Shown: piece after piece, positions 1 through 10,873 of the stretch
How positions within the stretch are numbered: position 1 is the first letter of the stretch
How the letters are laid out: every line of letters starts with the position of its first letter
NCBI GenBank assembly: GCA_021464415.1
Contig: CM038463.1
Span: forward strand, 5,642,001 to 5,706,000
Source of the DNA: Lonicera japonica
Lineage: Eukaryota; Streptophyta; Magnoliopsida; Dipsacales; Caprifoliaceae
Length of the DNA stretch: 64,000 bases
Direction: 5' to 3'
Position numbers and translations under genes: made by a program
The notes under the pieces: model-generated
The model's input: only the letters and a program-made list of their open reading frames with translations
What the model was told of the DNA's origin: nothing
Database searches by the model: none

Positions 1-1297
1 TAAAAAAATAAAAATAGAATATGCCACCTTAACCTGCTATAACAGGTTAAAGAATTTAACACCTTATTAATATGCATTAATTATTGTCAGTACCATTAAT
101 AAGTAGAAAGAGAAGATAACCATTGAAAATTCATCCATATATATATATATATATATGCATATAAATTTAATAATAAAAACCTCGCTCCTGTCTCATTCCA
201 ATATCTCTAATTCTCTCTCTATGCCGCTCCTCTCTGGCTCTCTTTACCATCTTTTTTGATCTCTCCCCTTCTCTTGCCGCCCACCGCAAGTACCAACAAA
301 ATCAACCCGGCAGTAGAAACTCAAAACTAGGTTCGTTTCTTAGTTACACTAGCAAAACAGAGCACCTTGGGCACACAAACAATGGAGGCACAACTGTGAT
401 GGCTAGATCTCCATGATTATTGGTATTTGGTCATGTACAAAAAAGACCTGAGAGTTCGCGCTTTGGTGAAAGATCACTACTACTTAAGGAATAGGGATTT
501 TCATATTTTGATTTGTGCATGCATGTATTTTCATTCTCTATCAATAGAGGATAAATCATATTGAAAATTGTTTAGGGTTTCAAGTAAGGGTTTTTATTAG
601 GTTTTCTAAACTTTTGATTTGCTCGTTGTACTTAACCCTTTTGTATAAATGAGTTTAGGAATTTTGTTGTATTTGAAGGCTAAAAAAAAAAATAAAATAT
701 CATATATCTGTGTGCCTATGTGTGTTTGTGCATAAAATATAGTACACATTGTATGATTCTAAATTAAATCGTGCAAATTAAAGCTCTCTTGAAAGGAAGA
801 TCTGTATTGAGGTAAATGATGTAGCGGTTATGCGTATGGTAGAGGGCGATGAGGTGCATTGGAGGGTGCTGTGTATTTTCTAGAAAAATGCTTACTTTTT
901 CCCGAAAATGTTTATGTATTTCCTTGAAAAATGTTTAATCACTACATACATGGAGAGGGGGTATTTTGGTACATTTGAACAAAAAAACAAAAAGCAGTCG
1001 ACAAATAATTTTATTAGCCTTTGGAAGGAAACCGTCCAAAATAGGGCCAAACATACAATATGACAAATTTTGAGTGACAAAACAAATTATGACATAAAAA
1101 ATGGGTGTCAAACCCTGAATAACTCAAAAAACAAAAACAAAAATTAGAGTTTGATATATCGTATTTTACCTAATTTTTTGGTTACGCATGTTATAATTAT
1201 AACACATCATTGGTAATTTTATTTAGAGAAAAATAAATAAATTAAGTTGACTAAATTAATTTTTATTGTATTTTTTTCAAGAGTAATTTTTAATTAA
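1..1297. other. Intergenic AT-rich DNA, no gene seen
   Basis: I see no supportable gene. The stretch holds a short stem (TTAACCTG..CAGGTTAA, 29-50), an AT dinucleotide run (about 139-157) and a CT-rich tract (180-290) of the kind found in plant 5' UTRs, with no ORF following it. Short ORFs here have no recognisable domain. Confidence 0.6.
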
Positions 1298-1881
1298 TTG
1301 ACCATTAACAAACTTCAAAATTTTTTGAAAAATCCAAACCTATCATCATCATCTTCTTCGTCCAATTTTAAACGTAGTTTACACCTACCACAGGCATCAA
1401 CAACTAGCACTAGGGGCAGCAACGGTTCGATAACCAAACCCACATGGTCAGTTTTACAACTGAATCGACATGGTCAGTTTGCCAGTATTAAAAACCGCAA
1501 CCAAACCACCAAGGTCGGTTTACCAACATTCGGTTTTACCGAATTGTTCGGTCGGTTTGGTTGGTGAATGATTATAACCAACCAATTAACCAATCTATAA
1601 TACACCAAAAGGTCCAAAACCCACAACAAAAATACAGCAAAACCCAATCTATAATACACCAAACCGCCACAGCAAAAATACAACAAAACCCAATCTAGAA
1701 TACAACAAAACTCACAGCAAATAAAGCATATAAACGACAGCAAAACTCAGCAGCAGCAGCACTACCTCAGCAACACCACAGCAGCACCATAACATGCTCA
1801 GCAGCAACACAGCAGCACTCAGCCACAACCAGGCAGTGCTGTGCACACTGCACAGTGCACAGCAAGTCAGCATTCAGCAAG
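1298..1881. other. Low-complexity AC- and CAG-rich DNA
   Basis: The stretch has imperfect short repeats (CCAAACC, AATCTATAATACACCAAA, AGCAGCAGC). The ORFs in it translate to low-complexity peptides, so none is called as a gene. Confidence 0.5.
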
Positions 1882-1927
1882 CTTTTTTTTTTTTTTCCTT
1901 CATTACTATTTTGCTCTTTCCAAACAA

Positions 1928-3278
1928 CAACAACAACAACAACAAGCCTTTATCCTACTAGGTGGGGTCGGCTACATGGATCAAACGACGCCATAGTGGT
2001 CTGTCGTGAATCATATCTCTAGTGAAACCATTCGCCTCTAAATCCTTCTTAATAGTTTCACCTATAGTTTTTCTAGGTCTTCCTCTGCCTCTAACAACTA
2101 GGCTTCCCTCCATATGATCAACTCTCCTAACCATGGCATCTGCAGGTCTCCTCCATACATGCCCAAACCATCTAAGTCGAGATTCAACCATCTTTTCTGT
2201 AATAGGTGCCACCCCAACTCCCTCTCTGATGGTAACATTCCTGATCTTATCTTTCCTAGTCTTGCCACTCATCCATCTCAACATTCTCATCTCAGCTACA
2301 CTTAGTTTATTCTCGTGTTGGCTTTTGACCGCCCAACACTCAGTCCCATACAACATTGCTGGTCTAACCGCGGTACGATAGAATTTTCCTTTTAACTTGA
2401 GTGGTACCTTTTTATCACATAACACACCCGAAGCTTTCCTCCATTTCAACCATCCTGCTTGAATCCGGTGATTTACATCTCCCTCTATCTCCCCATCTTC
2501 TTGTATAATGGATCCAAGATACTTAAACCGAGTGACTTGTGGTATGACATTATCCCCAACTTTTACCTCTAAGTTAGTAGTGCTCCGCCTTTTATTGAAC
2601 TTGCACTCCATGTATTCTGTCTTACTTCTGCTTAAACGAAAGCCATGCGCTTCTAAATTTTGTCTCCAAGTTTCCACCTTCCCATTTAGCTCTTCTCTGG
2701 ACTCACCCACTAGGACAATATCATCTGCAAACAGCATACATCGCGGTGCTGGCTCTTGAATGTGTTCCGTGAGTACATCCAAGACCAAGGTAAACAGATA
2801 AGGGCTCAAAGCTGACCCTTGGTGTAGTCCTATAGTTATAGGAAAATCTTCTGTGGACCCACTATGTGTTCTCACACTAGTCATAGTTCCTTCATACATG
2901 TCCTTGATAACACGAATATAGGCAATCCTAACCCCTTTCTTCTCTAGGGCTTTCCACAAAATCTCTCTGGGTACCCTATCGTACGCCTTCTCCAAGTCAA
3001 TGAAAACCATGTGTAGGTCCTTTTGATCCCTCCGATATTGCTCCATCAAACGCCGCAACAAGTAAATTGCTTCCATGGTCGACCTTCCGGGCATAAAACC
3101 AAATTGATTATCTAAAATGCTGGTTTCTTTTCTTAGTCTCCGCTCAATCACCCTTTCCCATAACTTCATAGTATGACTCATGAGTTTAATCCCCCTGTAA
3201 TTGGCGCAATTTTGTATATCCCCTTTATTCTTATAAATCGGGATTAGGGTGCTTCTCCTCCATTCTTCCGGCATCTTC
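1928..3278 (-). mobile_element. 5'-truncated RTE-type LINE with target-site duplication
   Basis: This is a non-LTR retrotransposon on the minus strand. Its 3' end reads into a (TTG)n tail, seen on the + strand as CAA repeats at 1922-1943, which is typical of plant RTE-like LINEs. It is bracketed by a direct repeat TTTTGCTCTTTCCAAACAA (1909-1927 and 3279-3297), the target-site duplication. The 5' end is truncated inside the reverse transcriptase domain, so no endonuclease is present. It landed inside one copy of a tandemly repeated roughly 100-bp AT-rich unit. Confidence 0.88.
1958..3274 (-). CDS. LINE reverse transcriptase, 5'-truncated but open
   Basis: About 438 residues from the first in-element ATG ([10 protein letters not shown]). 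The open frame continues upstream to 3364 only because it reads into the flanking repeat, so those 30 residues are not part of the element. Reverse transcriptase motifs are visible: the NYRGIKL segment, [14 protein letters not shown] (motif A, catalytic Asp), [13 protein letters not shown] (motif B) and [10 protein letters not shown] (motif C, catalytic Asp pair). The C-terminal part ends with [15 protein letters not shown], as in plant RTE-like proteins. No stop or frameshift interrupts it, so the copy is fairly young. Without its N-terminal endonuclease it cannot be autonomous. Confidence 0.85.
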   Translation of the reverse strand: MPEEWRRSTLIPIYKNKGDIQNCANYRGIKLMSHTMKLWERVIERRLRKETSILDNQFGFMPGRSTMEAIYLLRRLMEQYRRDQKDLHMVFIDLEKAYDRVPREILWKALEKKGVRIAYIRVIKDMYEGTMTSVRTHSGSTEDFPITIGLHQGSALSPYLFTLVLDVLTEHIQEPAPRCMLFADDIVLVGESREELNGKVETWRQNLEAHGFRLSRSKTEYMECKFNKRRSTTNLEVKVGDNVIPQVTRFKYLGSIIQEDGEIEGDVNHRIQAGWLKWRKASGVLCDKKVPLKLKGKFYRTAVRPAMLYGTECWAVKSQHENKLSVAEMRMLRWMSGKTRKDKIRNVTIREGVGVAPITEKMVESRLRWFGHVWRRPADAMVRRVDHMEGSLVVRGRGRPRKTIGETIKKDLEANGFTRDMIHDRPLWRRLIHVADPT

Positions 3279-3470
3279 TTTTGCTCTTTCCAAACAATAA
3301 AAAATAACCAAATAATTAACCAAACCAAATAACCAACTAACCAAATCAAACCAAACCAAACCAAATATTTTTTTTTCTTTCATTATTATTTTGCTCTTTC
3401 CAAACAATAAAAAACAACCAAATAATTAACCAAACCAAATAACCAATTAACCAAATCAAACCAAACCAAA
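3279..3470. repeat. Tandem ~100-bp AT-rich unit flanking the LINE
   Basis: A unit beginning near TTTTGCTCTTTCCAAACAA and running through AACCAAATAATTAACC and AACCAAATCAAACC occurs twice (3279-3366 and about 3391-3468). The start of the first unit also lies left of the LINE (1882-1927). Removing the LINE restores two full tandem copies. Confidence 0.75.
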
Positions 3471-5147
3471 AAAGCAATAAGCATATATACGTTGACCAAC
3501 CGGGCCTGCCGATCCGTCAACATAGTAACGATATTATCTCCAATTTAAATATCTTTGAACTACGTATGTGAAGTTTTAACTTAAAAGACCTCATTACTAC
3601 GTGAAGGCTCTCCCCACTTATATACTCATCTTGAATTCTACAAATTTTTTTTTTAATGTGGGATCAATGGTTTGAATCAACCATTCTCAACAATATATTG
3701 AGGTCAAACAATCTGCACACACAATAATAAGATAAATCTGTCACATATTTTATAATTAAAATGAAATTAAAGATTAAAGTGAAAGAAGGAAAGAGAAATC
3801 CTACTGAAGAACTATGAAGAGTGAAGACGATGGAGACCGGAGAGTGGAGAGAGTGAGAGACGGAGCCACGAAGGAACTATGAAGACGATGTGACGGAAGA
3901 AGTGGGGGTGTGAAGTTGTGAACAGAGGACGGGAGGAGTGGGGATGTGGGGGTCTGTCTCTGTGGGTTTTGCTGATGTGCAATGGAGCAAGTAGTGAAGT
4001 ACTGAAGAACGAAGGAAGTGAGGGTTTGTGAGAGAGAGCCGGCGTGGGGGAAATGGGGAAAAGGAAAAAGAACTAATGAATTATTGACTGAAGTGTGTCT
4101 GTGTAAAAAATTAATAATTGACCTGTAGCTTAAGTGCGTGTGTAAAAAAATTAGTAATGGTCTATACTTGGTTTAGTACAAAAAAATGGCTGCAGCAGTG
4201 TAGCTTATTTTTTTATCGGTCGGTCGGTAATAATCCATAGCATGCATAAAAGAAACCGCAATCGCTATCGACTTAGGTCGATAACCGGGTGGTCGGTCGG
4301 ACGGTAATCGGTCGATTTGACATTTTTTTTGTTCGGTTTCATATTTATATTATTATCATCTACCGTCCTTTCTTTCCTACTAGCTATTCACGCATGAAGA
4401 TCGTCGCCACGAATCTACATGTGATGTGTAAATAATGACGTGTTTTTGGTTTAAAAATGCCGCCCCTAATCGGCACCTCCCGCTTGCAAAATCTATGGTA
4501 CGAACCCTAAATAAATTGGAAGTCCATCCATTATCTCTTTCCAGCTCATTAATGGTTTCCTCCTAGCAAGTAGCAACCCATCTTCTTTCCTCCATTCTTC
4601 CACCGCCACACCAACACTAGGTTGTACGATGACTTCTGATAGTAGTTTGCTAGCAAGGTCGGCGTGGTCCTCATCTCAGTCAACTACAACCTGCTTCGGA
4701 ACACCGATATTTGGCAGTGCCTTGCTTAAATGGTGAGAGAGAATAGGGGTTGTGTTGTCGGTTTACTTATTTGTTTTGTTTTCAAAATTATTCAAAGGTA
4801 AGTTAAAAAATTTATAATAAGGGTATATTCGGTATAGTGATTAAGGCATACTTAATAATATAATAAATTGTAAGGTCAATTTAATTACTTTTTGAGCCCA
4901 GAGCCATCTCCTATGTTTAGCGTGATAGTGTAAGATAAAAGTTGATACTTAACTTACTATTAATCTTGAAAAAATTGCACAGCATAATGTTACAAATACA
5001 CTTGACACATGAAGCATTTGTAAGATTAAGTTGGGCTTATTGATTATTGGGCTTGTATTCTTAATGTTTATTTAGGCCCGGGTAATGGGATCCATCAATA
5101 GATTCATCCAAATATTCAATTAAATTATGTGGATAAAGGAAACCTAA
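3471..5147. other. Intergenic DNA with polypurine stretch, no gene seen
   Basis: It contains a purine-rich tract (about 3770-4080, GAAGA/GAGAG-like) and a run of CGGTCGGT-type repeats (4217-4320). No coding region or full element boundary could be supported. Confidence 0.5.
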
Positions 5148-5156
5148 TTTTAAGAA

Positions 5157-5816
5157 GGGGCAATTAAAAAAAAGGGCTTATTAGAGAAAGATTTTCACAC
5201 TAAAGCCAATGAATAATTTTTTTTAAATAAAGGGCCTATTTTTTATTTTATTGATAATATGACATGTGTCTTTTTTTTCATTATAAAATGACATCCCAAC
5301 CCTTAAAATAAACTAAAAAATACCAATATGCATTAAAATATGGACTGCAATATGAACTTTGCAGTCTATATTTCATTGCAATATGAACTTTGCACTCCAT
5401 ATTTCACTGCAATATGAACTTTGCAGTCGATATTTTTAGTGCAAAGTTCATATTGCAGTCCATATTTTACTGCAATGTGAACTTTGCAGTCCATATTTTT
5501 AGTGCAAAGTTCATATTGCAGTCCATATTTCACTGCAATATGAACTTTGCAGTTCATATTTTACTGCAATATGAACTTTGCAGTCCATATTTTTTGTGTA
5601 AATTTCATAAAAAGGGGTAATTTAGGTAATACATAACATGTTTTTATTAATTAAATGATATTTAAATTTATTCAAATACATTCATTTAAAATATAAAACA
5701 AAATAGGCATCTTACACTATTACCAATTAAAAATAGGCCCTTCATTCAAAAAAATATTATTCATTGGATTTTTGGTAAAAATCAATGTATAATAAGCCCT
5801 TCTACCTAATTTCTAG
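5157..5816. mobile_element. Mutator-like MITE (660 bp), long inverted ends, 9-bp TSD
   Basis: The two ends form imperfect terminal inverted repeats of about 90 bp. The left arm reads AAGGGCTTATT, then CCAATGAATAAT, then AAGGGCCTATTTTT. The right arm, read on the minus strand, has the same three blocks in the same order. The element is bounded by an identical 9-bp direct repeat TTTTAAGAA (5148-5156 and 5817-5825), the length made by Mutator-like transposases. It encodes no protein. Its centre is filled by a palindromic repeat array. Confidence 0.82.
5340..5600. repeat. Array of direct and inverted copies of a ~28-bp unit
   Basis: The unit ACTGCAATATGAACTTTGCA recurs about eight times in this 260-bp stretch, with two copies reversed (TGCAAAGTTCATATTGCA at about 5441 and 5503). 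Each unit has complementary ends (ACTGCA/TGCAGT). The ORFs here simply translate the repeat. Confidence 0.85.
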
Positions 5817-5825
5817 TTTTAAGAA

Positions 5826-6679
5826 TTAACTGGTTAAATAAGATGAGGATAAAGTTTATTTCAAATTGATCCGTGTTTAAGTTTATTTGACAGGAGGATC
5901 TTATCAAATATGCATATATATAAGGTGAAGTCCTTGCACTTTATAAAAAATGTTCAAACAAGTCTAGCCCTATTAAAAAATTGAACATGGATGGTTCGTA
6001 GAGTGCAGAAGGCTTACCTTGATACTTGTGTGTCAATGGCTTCACTAGGTACATATACTAATTTCAATTATATTTGTATAATTGTGACTCTATTGCATAT
6101 ATGTTTAAGCCATTTTAAGCTATAGTTTACAGCATTGCCCAAAAAATTGCTAAGACTACATACCATGTGTCACTCGAACCATCACTTAATAACAGCCATA
6201 ATTTTAATGGTCAGCTCCCAACAGCTAGATTCATTCCTCAATATTTCTACCCCTTTCACCCCACTTCTCTGCCAATACCATTTCTTCCATTTTCCATTTT
6301 TATTCTTTCCTCCCATTTCACCCTAGTAGACAATAGACCACTATTTAAATACCCATTCTAGTATTCTTATTCCATTGGCATTTTTAATTTGAAGGTACAT
6401 AATAACTTGGGGCATTTTATTTATTATCATTTAAATTTGTATATTCTATTTTGCTCATTTATTTATCATTTAAGATTTTAATTAATATATTTTACACACT
6501 ATATTTTGCTTATTAATTATTTTAATTTTTTTAGGATGAAGTCATTGATTTTGCATATATTGATTCAACTTGAGGACTACAACCCTAAGTATCTTTATAT
6601 ACTAACTCAAATGGGTATCCATCAATCCTAATATGATTATAATTAGGACTCTACACATTGCAAAATCCATACTTATTAC
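5826..6679. other. Intergenic AT-rich DNA, no gene seen
   Basis: No coding signal was recognised. It separates the MITE from the start of similarity to the ankyrin gene. Confidence 0.5.
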
Positions 6680-7954
6680 ACCAACAATACCCAGTGGCAA
6701 TATATGACACCAACAATACCCTTACTGATAGCAGCAAGGCATGGAGTGAAGGAGATGGTGGAGAAAATACTTGAACAATACCCAGTGGCAATATATGACA
6801 CCAACACTGATAAGAAGAACATTCTTTTAGTGGCTGTGGAGAATAGACGGCCCCATGTGTACCAATTTTTGCTTGAGAGGAAGACCATGAAAGACCCTGC
6901 ATGTCTTTAGTAAAAATGATAAAGATGGTAACAGTGCCCTCCACCTGGCTGCTTGTCTTAATAATAATATACCGTGGCTTATCCCTGGTGCTGCTTTGCA
7001 AATGCAATGGGAGTTCAAGTGGTATGAGGTACGTAAATCTTAATTAATTAATTATAATAGATTTAACTAATTAATGTCCTAAACATGTAGAATTTATCTT
7101 AACAGAGTCAAGCTAGATGAACAACTCTAAAGCTAATTAAGGGACTCAAAAGTAACTGGTGCTTGTTTGCCTGTAACTTTTATATTTTGTGGCACAATTA
7201 CCACTGTATTTTGATCTTATAAAGGCCAACTTTAATTAATAGAGTACCCCAACCAGGGCCGGCCTTGAGCCTGGGCACCGAGGGCGACGGCCATGGGCCT
7301 CCGATTTTAGGGGCCCAAAATTTTATTTTTTTTTAAATATTACAGGATCCCAAACTTAAAAAAAAAAAAAAAAAAAGAGAAAAGAAAAGAAAAGAAAATT
7401 ACACATATTAATATTTCCAGCTTTCAAGGCAATCTTTCATATTTCCAGCTTCCAAAGCAAGCTGTCATATTTCCATCTTCCAAAGCAAGCTTTCCTATTT
7501 CCAACATACATCCAAAAGATCTTTTCTGTTTTCTCATAAAAAACCTTTTCATCATCCAAAAGATCCGAAACTTTTCTCAGTATATTATTTCAAGTTTTTC
7601 TCTCATCCCTCTTTTGGATTTTTGTCTTTGAAAGATTATCTGAGTGAGGATGAATGGATGATGCTTCAGGTTTGTTACATATTTTTACATATCTTTATAC
7701 ATATTTTTATACATATCTTTATACATCTTTTTTATGTCATTGTAGATGTGCAAATTGCAATATAGATCAATTGAAGTTAAAGCTCTGCAAGATTGAAGCT
7801 TTTTATACAACTTCAGCAATCAGCATAAACCAGGTTGTATTGCTTCTTTTTTTTTGTTTTCTTTTTCTGTTGCTTAAATTTAGTTTGTGTTTGGTGTGTT
7901 TATTTTGTTCATTTGTTGTCTGCCATTTTCTGGATTTAAAAGCTGCAGTAAAAA

Positions 7955-8542
7955 ATGATTAGGAAATATGAATCTGGAAGTCAAAAAAGAAATAAAATGA
8001 AAAAAATAGAAAAAATGATTCAAACTCAAAAAGAAGCTCTTGATAAGTTTTTTAAAACTAGTTCTTCAATTGAAGATCCATCTAATGAATTAGTTAATGA
8101 ATCACAACAACCAATTAGTCAGGAAGAAGAAATGATAGGAAATGAAGAGGTTGATGCCCTTATTGAGAATGAAAATAATCAAGAAGAAATTCAAAACGGT
8201 ACAAATAAACTGAATGTGCTTGGTGACCAATTTGAGAATGAAAATGAAACAAAACAAATAATTCGTACTTTGAATATTTATGATCCAAGAATTTGGGATA
8301 ATATTGATAACAAAACGAAGGATATTTTAGTAGAAATGGGTCCTATAAGAGAAAGTAATCTCAAGTTTCCTGTGGATGGGCTTTCTAGGCATTTTTCATA
8401 CTCTTATTATACAAGAAAGTTATCAAATGGGGAGGGTCAAGATAGAAAATGGCTAGTGTACTTAAAAGATGTGGACAAAGTTGTTTATGGATCATGTACT
8501 TTTGGTTTTTTGTTGTTAGTTGAATGCAATTATTCTATTTAA
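7955..8542 (+). pseudogene. hAT (TTF zinc-finger type) transposase, N-terminal part
   Basis: 195 residues. The start resembles the plant hAT proteins annotated as zinc-finger MYM-type 1-like: a basic patch followed by KEALDKFF, an acidic Asn/Glu-rich spacer, then NIYDPRIWDNID, DILVEMGPIRESN, SRHFSYSYYTRKLSNGE and RKWLVYLKDVDKV. This is the conserved lead-in to the TTF-type zinc finger. The zinc-finger cysteines, the DDE core and the dimerisation domain are missing. After about residue 172 the similarity stops and the frame ends shortly before the LTR insertion. An upstream exon (ending near 7670) is possible but not supported. Confidence 0.8.
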
Positions 8543-8677
8543 GCAGGCTTAGTTGTTTTATGGGACTGTAGACACCCCGATCCGTGACCCCCGCAAGAAC
8601 CCTAAACGACCTACGAGACTACTGTTTTTGGAGCCCAGGACCCACCCGAGCATCCGAAACTACCCCGGGGGGGTTTG

Positions 8678-9058
8678 TTGCGCGACAAACCTTTTTTATG
8701 AAGGATTGTCGCACGACATATCACATTGTCGCGCGACAATCATTGGAATGTCGCGCGACAATCCAACTATGTCGCGCGACAATCATTGGAATGTCGCGCG
8801 ACAATCCAACTATGTCGCGCGACAATCTCTCTCTGCACCCGACCAACCACTTTCTGACACATCACAGTGTCAGGACCCATCACTTCAGCCGCTTGTCGCG
8901 CGACAATCCAACTATGTCGCGCGACAATCCCGCTCTGCACCCGACCAACCACTTTCTGACACATCACAGTGTCAGGACCCATCACTTCAGCCGATTTTAG
9001 CGCGACAAACAGATATGTCGCGCGACACTTGCCTTTTTTGGGGAAATGTCGCGCGACA
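8678..9058. repeat. Array of TGTCGCGCGACA palindromes upstream of LTR TATA box
   Basis: Nine exact copies of the perfect 12-bp palindrome TGTCGCGCGACA, mostly extended to ATTGTCGCGCGACAAT, plus variants near 8678, 8707 and 8998. Spacing within clusters is about 20 bp. A roughly 64-bp spacer starting CTCTGCACCCGACC and ending CAGCCG is itself duplicated (about 8830-8893 and 8934-8993). The array ends about 15 bp before the TATA box. Confidence 0.93.
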
Positions 9059-9073
9059 ATCTTCCCCGAGCAG

Positions 9074-9080
9074 TATAAAT
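9074..9080 (+). promoter_or_regulatory. TATA box of the solo LTR
   Basis: TATAAATAGG lies in the middle of the LTR, where U3 should meet R. It is the only good TATA motif in this LTR. Confidence 0.65.
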
Positions 9081-10597
9081 AGGCCAACACCCCCAAGGGT
9101 TAGAGGCAGCAACTTGAATCTGGAAAATCTGGAGCTTTAGTCTGATTTTATCAAGCATTTTATATTATCATCTTATCTCTGAAGAATTATCGAATCTATT
9201 CCCGACACTCGACGTGTCCCGTCTCTGGAATCGAATTCTCGGAAATATCTGAAGAAGGAGAAGATTGTTATCGCCGGAGATCTCTCTGCCGTATTATATT
9301 CTCTTTCTTATTATTATTCTCGTCGGGAAGGTAAATAAAGTTTCTTCTCGTAATTAAATAAGATATTCGCATGTTAGTTTTATTGTAAACTTTTAGAATT
9401 CGATTTTTTCCTAAACGGGGCGCTGTCCCGTCCTGGTAAGCGAAGTGGCAACATGGTTGGGCTAGATTCCTAACGCGCTCGAAAAATAGGTCTATCTGTG
9501 TACTTGTTTTATTTCTATTGTCTTGTCCACGTTTTATTTGAATAAACTTATTGCCAAGTTATAAATAGTCTACCGTTTTCAAAACAAAAGACCCTGATAA
9601 AACCATTTGCAAAACCAGAAGAGTAAGTATGTTATCGTCCGGATAAAATTCTGTTTTCAAAACCCAGACTGATACGACTTATCTAGGAATTAGAACCAAC
9701 ATATCATGTCTTCTCTATAGACTGCGACGTGATTGATAACTCTCCCCAAAGAGTTCTAGTTCCATATTAAATTAGTCCCGACATAGATCCGAACTTTTAC
9801 AAAAGTAAACACAACATGAGAAAACCGTCATTATCTGAGGAAATAATACGGGATACTCTTTCAAAATAAAAGGTTTTGTCACTTGTATTTACACCTTTTA
9901 AATAAAAACATCGGATCTCGAAACACAAAGGTTTTCATCACTTTCCCGTTTTCCCCCAGAAATTAGGGTTTTCATTTGAAGAGTAGTAGACTGTCAGTAA
10001 AATCATCCAAGTTTTTTAACATAGAATAAACATATAAAGACCACTAGAGACCGAAAGGGCGGAATGGGTGCTTAACACCTTCCCAAACCGTAATATAGTT
10101 CCCGAACCCTATAGAATCCTGGTTTCGCAGACAAATGTGTAAAGAAAGGCTTATCTGTAGCCTTTCCCCTTACACAACCCTTTTTGTCCGTTTTCTCGTA
10201 AAACGTACTGGCGACTCTGAACGAATCCCTTTGCATCTAGAATAGACGTAGGGATACATGATAAGAATCATCAAACAACTCCAAGCAAATGGAGCAACGG
10301 AATCCGTTCCGACGCTTCAGACGCCCAACGAGCGAGGACGAGACCCGGGGGTCGCATTTGCGGATTCTCACAGGGACTTTACCATAAAAAAAATACGCAA
10401 ATTAAAAATAAAACATATATACTAAGGGCCTCATTTAATTTTTGGCCATGGGCCACCAAAATGTCAGGGCCGGCCCTGACCCCAACGTAGCTACTTTACA
10501 AGGACAACTTGAAAACGTGACAACTAACAAATGATCATCCAAAACATGAGCTCATATCAAAAGCAGCAACCTGCAAGGCTCTCATAGGCGAAGGTAG

Positions 10598-10860
10598 TGT
10601 AGAAAACTAAAGAGAGAAATGAACAAGTATTGATTTCATTGATTGTGTTTTCTATACAATAGCATAAGGATATATATATACATGTAAAGGGTTGAACATT
10701 TGACCATTGTGGTGTGAACACTTGACAATGGTGGTGTGTATATTTGACAATGAGGTTGACAATGGTGGTGGTGGTGTGTGTACACTTGACAATGGTGTAG
10801 TGTACAATTGTTGACATTGACAATGGTGTAGCATATTTGACATTCTAACTAATTCTAACA
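10598..10860 (-). repeat. 3' LTR of Copia element 1 (263 bp)
   Basis: It begins TGTAGAAAAC and ends ATTCTAACA on the + strand. It is rich in repeats of TTGACAATGGTGGTGTG. Confidence 0.95.
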
Positions 10861-10873
10861 CCCCCCCTCAAAC
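10861..10873 (-). other. Polypurine tract of Copia element 1
   Basis: On the minus strand GTTTGAGGGGGGG lies directly before the 3' LTR. This is the expected position of the plus-strand DNA primer. Confidence 0.85.

Larger units (their letters stand above)
8567..10372 (+). mobile_element. Solo LTR (1.8 kb) inside the hAT element
   Basis: It begins TGTAGACACC and ends TTCTCACA, and is flanked by the 5-bp direct repeat GGGAC (8562-8566 and 10373-10377). No gag, pol, primer-binding site or second LTR is present, so it is a solo LTR left by recombination. It has a TATA box (TATAAAT, 9074) preceded by a palindrome array. Downstream blocks (GACCGAAAGGGCG, GGTGC.TAACACCTTCCC, CTGGCGACTC) recur in order in the LTR at 25856-27907, so the two belong to one superfamily. 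A Ty3/gypsy (Tat/Ogre-like) origin is my guess. Confidence 0.85.
7254..10478 (+). mobile_element. hAT transposon with internal deletion, 8-bp TSD
   Basis: The ends are CAGGGCCGGCCTTGA on the left and CAGGGCCGGCCCTGA on the right (minus strand). They are bounded by the 8-bp direct repeat ACCCCAAC (7246-7253 and 10479-10486). Short CAGGG-type ends and an 8-bp duplication are hallmarks of the hAT superfamily. It inserted into ankyrin pseudogene C, whose sequence resumes on both sides. Inside are the N-terminal part of a transposase and a solo LTR. Only about 100 bp of hAT sequence remain right of that LTR, so most of the transposase is gone and the copy cannot be autonomous. Confidence 0.92.

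Noticed and set aside
180..420. CT-rich tract as a promoter and 5' UTR of a plus-strand gene
   Set aside because: No meaningful ORF or splice pattern follows within 1 kb.
5366..5620. 63- and 76-residue repetitive ORFs
   Set aside because: Translation of the MITE internal repeat array, open only because the unit length avoids stops.
6651..7007. Minus-strand ORFs of 60-118 residues over the ankyrin fragment
   Set aside because: Antisense to a plus-strand ankyrin exon remnant with clear homology.
8678..9058. CRISPR-like array
   Set aside because: Repeats are palindromic, spacers repeat each other, and this is a plant LTR.
8553..9140. 195-residue and overlapping 138-residue ORFs across the palindrome array
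   Set aside because: They simply translate the TGTCGCGCGACA repeats (VARQS and MSRDN patterns) in several frames and span the LTR border. No domain is visible.
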